Below, in pieces: positions 59,739 through 64,000 of a stretch of 64,000 nucleotides of DNA. Source of the stretch: Koleobacter methoxysyntrophicus. Lineage in GTDB: Bacteria > Bacillota > Thermosediminibacteria > Koleobacterales > Koleobacteraceae. Position 1 is the stretch's first letter, and each line of letters opens with the position of its first letter. The notes beneath the pieces were generated by a model. The model worked only from the letters and a program-made list of their open reading frames with translations, did not search any database and had not been told where the DNA came from. Location of the stretch: positions 496,001 through 560,000 of the forward strand of contig NZ_CP059066.1 in assembly GCF_017301615.1 (NCBI RefSeq), given 5' to 3'. The translations under genes were made by a program, and so were the position numbers.

Positions 59739-60602
59739 TTAAAGAAATAGAATTATTACAGCAGTCAAAGTAGCTATTGCAGCAGCGGGCGGATCGATGT
59801 GAGTATCTCCCCAGTCATAAAACAAGCGAGCAAAAAACTCTCCGACAAAGGCTCCTACTACACCAAATATTCCACCTACGATAATGCTATTGGTAGCCAA
59901 TGCCGCCAGGGCTGCGGGTAGTGCGATGTGATGAGTAACAGGACCTGCTCCCATCACCTGAAGGATAATAAGGGATGAAGCTGCAATACCAAAACCTATT
60001 ACCGCACTCCCTGTTAACAAAGAAATGTAACTGGAAGCCAGCCCGACTCCAAGACCAACCATTATCAGCTGTCCTGCCTTCATTTGAAAAGGCAGCCATG
60101 CAATGGATTCTGGAACATTCCAGCGAGAATTGCTTTTTTTCGGATCATGTTTTCCAAAAACACCGGTATCACTCCAGAGCAGGCGTGCTATTACTGCTGA
60201 AATAACCACCGTTAAAGCTATAGTATCTGTAGGGGTTCCGATACCTGCAAAGAAGCCCTGTATAAAATATCCAAGAATTCCAAAAATCCCTCCAACAAGC
60301 AGTATATCCCACTTTCCAAACTTCACCAACGGAGTTAGGATATCACGCCCTGCTGTATGACCTTTTTTTGCTGCATAAGCCGCTGCAGCAACACCCCCAG
60401 CAAACCCTATATGGGGCCCAAAAAATGTTCCAAAAGCGATTTCGGTGGTAACTGTAGCCGGACCTCCTGCTAGAGCGACGGCTTCACCCATCAGCGTTAT
60501 AAAACCGCACAAAATGAATGAAGGTAACCCCCCCAGGGCTGCACCAAATAATCCGCCCCCAAAAGCCGACAGTATCAAAGAAATGTCAAACAAACCTTCC
60601 AT
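59739..60602 (-). CDS. Polytopic membrane protein of the microcompartment locus
   Basis: 287 residues, eight or nine hydrophobic, Gly/Ala-rich helices (GGGLFGAALGGLPSFILCGF; FFGPHIGFAGGVAAAAYAAK). GAAGGAGGG before ATG 60602. No family name I can give with confidence; it may carry the locus substrate or product across the membrane. It follows the shell-protein gene by 20 nt and so is in the same operon. Confidence 0.7.
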   Translation of the reverse strand: MEGLFDISLILSAFGGGLFGAALGGLPSFILCGFITLMGEAVALAGGPATVTTEIAFGTFFGPHIGFAGGVAAAAYAAKKGHTAGRDILTPLVKFGKWDILLVGGIFGILGYFIQGFFAGIGTPTDTIALTVVISAVIARLLWSDTGVFGKHDPKKSNSRWNVPESIAWLPFQMKAGQLIMVGLGVGLASSYISLLTGSAVIGFGIAASSLIILQVMGAGPVTHHIALPAALAALATNSIIVGGIFGVVGAFVGEFFARLFYDWGDTHIDPPAAAIATLTAVIILFL

Positions 60603-60622
60603 TTATTTTCCCTCCTTCAAAA

Positions 60623-61171
60623 TCATACTAATTGGGCTAAGAGCTCCTTGTTTGGTGATGGAATTACTGAATAATTAAGAAGCCAACCTTCGTCTTTGAT
60701 TTCATCAACCCCCTTTTGAACAGCAGTTTTGACCGCACTTACATCCCCGTTTATGAATATGAAAGCCTTTCCCCCCATTCCTCTAGCCAACCTGATTTCC
60801 ATCAATTCAACTGTAGAAGCTTTTACTGCAGCATCTCCAGCCTTAATTGCTGCAGCTACCGAAAAGACTTCAATTATTCCAAGAGATTTATACTCCTTTA
60901 TCTCCACTGTCCCTGTTAGGGCCGGAAAAACTTGAGAATGAACGTTAGGCAGAATCAGTTTATCAATAACCTGTTCTTTCCCAACATTTATTCCAGCCGC
61001 TACAGCATTTTCAACGGCACCCACTTCACCGGCTATTAATATAACATATTTACCAGGACACAGAGGGAGGGCTTGTATAAGCCTTACATCAGCTGCCTTC
61101 ATCATAGCATCTGAAGCTTCAATCCCCTTTGCTATGCTTCTAAATTCCACCAGTCCAATACTCTTTTTCAT
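60623..61171 (-). CDS. Tandem-BMC-domain shell protein (PduT-like trimer)
   Basis: 182 residues, two BMC domains: SIGLVEFRSIAKGIEASDAM (residues ~4-85) and SLGIIEVFSVAAAIKAGDAA (~95-180). Such proteins form pseudohexameric trimers in microcompartment shells; PduT types hold a [4Fe-4S] cluster or pore that passes electrons. I see no obvious pore Cys, so the cluster is uncertain. ATG 61171 directly follows the PduS-like stop, with GGGGAGG inside that gene. Confidence 0.9.
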   Translation of the reverse strand: MKKSIGLVEFRSIAKGIEASDAMMKAADVRLIQALPLCPGKYVILIAGEVGAVENAVAAGINVGKEQVIDKLILPNVHSQVFPALTGTVEIKEYKSLGIIEVFSVAAAIKAGDAAVKASTVELMEIRLARGMGGKAFIFINGDVSAVKTAVQKGVDEIKDEGWLLNYSVIPSPNKELLAQLV

Positions 61172-62506
61172 CTATGTAGCCTCCCCTACCGATTTTATCA
61201 GTATAGAATCTTCAAAAACCCTGACTTCGCCGGAGATGCTCGCATGAATCCTTGCTCCCATAGCTCCATCGGGAATATCAGCTAGCAAATCCCCTTTTTT
61301 TACAAGGTCTCCTGTTCTAACAACGGGTCTGGCTGGTGCGCCAATATGCTGGCAAAGGGGCAGCACCACTTTATCAGGCTTTATCTCTTTTTTAATCAGA
61401 GGAGATTTGGTATCAAATTCTGACAGTCCCAGCCTGGCCGTAAGTCTGTCTGCAGGAACATATCTAAAGCTTCGTTCATCATAAACCTTCTCGGGTTTTT
61501 TCCGGTGGGGATTCTTGATATTATTGTTCTTAAAGATTTCTTTCAGCATCTGGTTTACTTTTTTAGGAGAAAGATCCATGATACATGCATAGGCTTCACA
61601 CAGGGCACATTCAGAACACAGAAATGCCTGGGTCAGGCTTTCAACATCATTAACGGAATTTGACACTGTGCGCATTATTTTATGGGGCTCAATGGAATGG
61701 CCCAAAAGGTATCTGGGACATATATCAGTGCACAGTCTGCACTGACAGCATACAGATTTTGCCAGTTTGATGCTGGTTTGTATTTTTTGCTTTTTCTTTA
61801 ATACAAGAGGATGATCGGCAGGCAGCACAATTATGCCTTTTGTGGTTTTAATAACCGACTGATTTGGGTCATCAGTTATTTTGCCCATCATTGGGCCTCC
61901 ATCTATGATTGAAAAGCTTTCGCCTAGAGGCCCTCCAGCCTCTTCTATTAAAAGGTTATACGCTGTTCCCACCGGGACCTTAAATGTTGAAGGGTGTTTA
62001 ACCCATCCAGCAACCGTTACATATTTTTCTGTAACCGGCTGCCCCTTTAAGGCATTGGATATATTTAGAAGGGTTTCTACATTAATAACAACGGCACCTA
62101 CGTTTAATGGAATACCCCCTTCATTCACAATCCTTCCTGTAACTTCATAAACCAGCACCTGTTCATCCCCTGCGGGATAAAAATTCCCCAGTTCGAATAT
62201 TTTTATATTCTCATAGGAAGCCGCCATATTCTTTAAGAGTTTTACGGCCTCCCTGTATTTGGATTTTAAAGCTATTATTCCATTTACTGCTCCCACTTCT
62301 TTTACAACCGCTTTTAATGCATTTAGCAAATCCTCTGGGTATTTCCCCATAAGCTGTTGATCCACCCGTATAAGGGGTTCACACTCTGCACCATTAACTA
62401 TAACATATTCCACTTTACTATCTAGTTTTACATGGGTTGGAAAACCGGCTCCCCCTGCCCCTATCACTCCGGCCTCCTTTACTGCATGACTCAAATTTCC
62501 GGGCAT
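61172..62506 (-). CDS. PduS-like flavin/Fe-S electron carrier (RnfC-related)
   Basis: 444 residues from ATG 62506 (AAGGAG 8 nt upstream). Start GVIGAGGAGFPTHVKLDSKV is the RnfC/NuoF-like nucleotide/flavin loop; an SLBB domain follows; two clusters are predicted from CCQCRLCTDICPR (C-x2-C-x2-C-x3-C) and CSECALCEAYACIMD (C-x2-C-x2-C-x4-C). C-terminal barrel-sandwich tail. In Pdu systems it reduces the cobalamin cofactor inside the shell and pairs with PduT. Here it precedes the PduT-like gene, as in Pdu operons. Confidence 0.9.
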   Translation of the reverse strand: MPGNLSHAVKEAGVIGAGGAGFPTHVKLDSKVEYVIVNGAECEPLIRVDQQLMGKYPEDLLNALKAVVKEVGAVNGIIALKSKYREAVKLLKNMAASYENIKIFELGNFYPAGDEQVLVYEVTGRIVNEGGIPLNVGAVVINVETLLNISNALKGQPVTEKYVTVAGWVKHPSTFKVPVGTAYNLLIEEAGGPLGESFSIIDGGPMMGKITDDPNQSVIKTTKGIIVLPADHPLVLKKKQKIQTSIKLAKSVCCQCRLCTDICPRYLLGHSIEPHKIMRTVSNSVNDVESLTQAFLCSECALCEAYACIMDLSPKKVNQMLKEIFKNNNIKNPHRKKPEKVYDERSFRYVPADRLTARLGLSEFDTKSPLIKKEIKPDKVVLPLCQHIGAPARPVVRTGDLVKKGDLLADIPDGAMGARIHASISGEVRVFEDSILIKSVGEAT

Positions 62507-62527
62507 AGTAAACACTCCTTACTGCTT

Positions 62528-63976
62528 TTATAGGATCGAAAGGGCATTTGCCAGCACACATCTTCTGATTCTTACGAAATTTTTAGCCGATGTGAGGCCT
62601 TCTCCAGTTGGACCTGCAATGGTGAAGCTGGTGAAACCTTCACCACCCACGCCGATCCCGGCATAACTGGGAGCATTTTTGACAAATATCGTTGTCTTGA
62701 TGGCTCTAGCAAATCTCGTCATGTTGTCAACATTTTTAGAATGCATCACGGCTGTATGTCTGTTCCCGTGTTCCACTTCAACTGCCGTTTTTATCCCTTC
62801 ATCCACATCATCGACTTTAACTATCGGCAGGACAGGCATCAGCATTTCATTGAATACAAAGGGATGGTTTTTATCCGTCTCAACGATTATAACCTTTACG
62901 TCCTTCCCTGCACTTATCCCAAGTTCCTTTAAAATTACTAAAGCGTCCTTGCCAATAAAGTTTTTATTAGGGCCATAAGCGGAAGGCGGCAATTTCTCGC
63001 CGGTAGTACAGCTTCTGGCTTTATACTCATCTTTTTGGGTCAGCACCAATTCCTCCAGGGCTTTTACGGCATCACCCTTAATTCTATAAGCCCCTTCTTC
63101 TTGCATGAATTCGATCAGTTTATCATAGATGGCTTTTACTGCTATTACTTCTTTTTCGGAAATGCACGGGAGATTGTTGTCAAAACTCGAACCAATGACA
63201 ATATCCCTCGCCGCTTTTCTGACATCTGCAGTTTCATCTACGACAACGGGAGGATTACCCGCTCCCGCGCCTATAGCCTTTTTACCTGAGGAAAGCACTG
63301 CCTTGACCACAGCCTTCCCTCCCGTAGCAACCAGAATATTAATCCCCGGGTGATCTATCAGGGCCCTAGCGGTATCAAGGGTGGGTTCATAAACAGTAGT
63401 AATGAGGTTTTGAGGGCCTCCTGCCTCCATTATCGCAGCATTCAGCAATTCCACCGTCTTATGGGATACCCTCTTTGCAGAAGGATGGGGGCCGAATACA
63501 ACAGAATTCCCTGCCGCAATCATTCCTATGGCGTTGTTGATTATGGTTTCAGAGGGATTTGTCGATGGGGTTAAGCTCCCTATGACACCAAAGGGTGCCA
63601 TCTCCACAAGGGTTAGCCCATGATCCCCTGTTAATGCTTCTGTTTCAAGGATTTCTGTTCCAGGTGTCTTAACGGCAACCAGTTCATTTTTCTTAATCTT
63701 ATCATCCACCCGGCCCATTTTTGTCTCCTCAACAGCCATTCTGGAAAGCAGTTCCAGATTATCCAGTATTACCTTTCTCATAGAGTCGATGATTTCATTC
63801 CGTTTCTTTATGGGCAGTTCAATCAATTCCTGCTGGGCTTTAGATGCGGCATCTATAGCGTCATTAATATCATGAAAGATTCCATTACCGCTGGTTTTAT
63901 TATTCTTTTCTCTTTGCTGAAGTTCTTCAATAACCATGGTGATGATTGCAGATAATTCTTTTTCATCCAATCTCAT
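62528..63976 (-). CDS. CoA-acylating aldehyde dehydrogenase (PduP/EutE-like) with shell-targeting peptide
   Basis: 482 residues from ATG 63976 (AAAGGGAG 9 nt upstream). Catalytic Cys in SFDNNLPCISEKEV, CoA-acylating type (GAGNPPVVVDETADV; GVGGEGFTSFTIAGPTGEG at the end). The N-terminal MRLDEKELSAIITMVIEELQ is an amphipathic helix followed by a linker, the signal that loads enzymes into the microcompartment. It converts an aldehyde made inside the shell to acyl-CoA, with NADH. Genes further upstream lie outside the window. Confidence 0.92.
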   Translation of the reverse strand: MRLDEKELSAIITMVIEELQQREKNNKTSGNGIFHDINDAIDAASKAQQELIELPIKKRNEIIDSMRKVILDNLELLSRMAVEETKMGRVDDKIKKNELVAVKTPGTEILETEALTGDHGLTLVEMAPFGVIGSLTPSTNPSETIINNAIGMIAAGNSVVFGPHPSAKRVSHKTVELLNAAIMEAGGPQNLITTVYEPTLDTARALIDHPGINILVATGGKAVVKAVLSSGKKAIGAGAGNPPVVVDETADVRKAARDIVIGSSFDNNLPCISEKEVIAVKAIYDKLIEFMQEEGAYRIKGDAVKALEELVLTQKDEYKARSCTTGEKLPPSAYGPNKNFIGKDALVILKELGISAGKDVKVIIVETDKNHPFVFNEMLMPVLPIVKVDDVDEGIKTAVEVEHGNRHTAVMHSKNVDNMTRFARAIKTTIFVKNAPSYAGIGVGGEGFTSFTIAGPTGEGLTSAKNFVRIRRCVLANALSIL

Positions 63977-64000
63977 ATACATCAACTCCCTTTAATAATC

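Noticed and set aside
1-64000. CRISPR arrays, tRNA and rRNA genes
   Set aside because: No regularly spaced repeats, no cloverleaf with a TTCGA-type arm and no rRNA-like stretch was seen by eye on either strand; a covariance search would be needed to be certain.

Overview
The window reads as chromosomal DNA of an amino-acid-fermenting anaerobic Firmicute of the clostridial type. Evidence: Clostridium-like AGGAGG ribosome binding sites, TTG and GTG starts, sigma-A promoters, a T-box ahead of trpS, and a complete B12/PLP ornithine-fermentation operon. No rRNA, tRNA or CRISPR array was seen. A thermophilic Thermoanaerobacterales-like host would fit, but that is a guess from gene content.

Region by region. 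(1) 1-7.2 kb: a tripartite tricarboxylate transporter (tctB, tctC) behind a thiamine-diphosphate enzyme, a MazG-like protein, lgt, a lipoprotein, a paired chromate transporter and a chemoreceptor stump. (2) 7.2-10.5 kb: a gene graveyard with IS3 and IS1634 transposase fragments, hicB with a decayed hicA, a lamin-tail remnant before a DUF3006 gene, a frameshifted small gene and a pRiA4b ORF-3 fragment. (3) 10.5-23.6 kb: a GntR regulator, small housekeeping-like genes, a LysM protein whose upstream region is split by a complete IS4-type element (13805-15567), a hot-dog thioesterase, an M20 peptidase with a YfcC-type transporter under an IclR regulator, a class I glutamine-amidotransferase-like hydrolase, and a YtrA-type GntR/ABC exporter operon. 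(4) 23.7-32.3 kb: a MntA/HepT toxin-antitoxin pair, then the ornithine operon (transcribed leftward) ord-ortA-ortB-oraS-oraE-mutL-like, with a strong hairpin/U-tract in its leader. (5) 32.3-38.7 kb: an HtpX-like protease, an MBL-fold protein, T-box-controlled trpS, and a two-gene operon related to 2-hydroxyacyl-CoA dehydratase and its ATP-dependent activator. (6) 38.8-50.1 kb: a palindromic repeat, a broken copy of the 3' end of a SNF2 helicase gene, and a lipid/membrane module: ubiB-like kinase, plsC-like acyltransferase, patatin, radical SAM, HTH-membrane protein and phasin-like protein. A 271-bp IS21-like miniature element lies inside the module. The intact SWIM/SNF2 helicase and plsY follow. 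(7) 50.1-56.2 kb: a type III restriction-modification pair whose Res subunit seems to have lost its nuclease domain, an ISL3 transposase remnant and a P-loop ATPase. (8) 56.4-64 kb: the 3' part of a bacterial microcompartment locus (aldehyde dehydrogenase, PduS-like electron carrier, tandem-domain shell protein, membrane protein, glycerol-dehydrogenase-like enzyme, DUF1097 remnant), interrupted by an IS110-family element.

How it works together: peptide/amino-acid uptake and hydrolysis (region 3) could feed ornithine to the aminomutase/thiolase pathway, which yields acetyl-CoA and alanine. The dehydratase-type genes and the microcompartment aldehyde dehydrogenase add further fermentation chemistry. 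The window is rich in insertion sequences and half-genes, so much of the accessory DNA is decaying.
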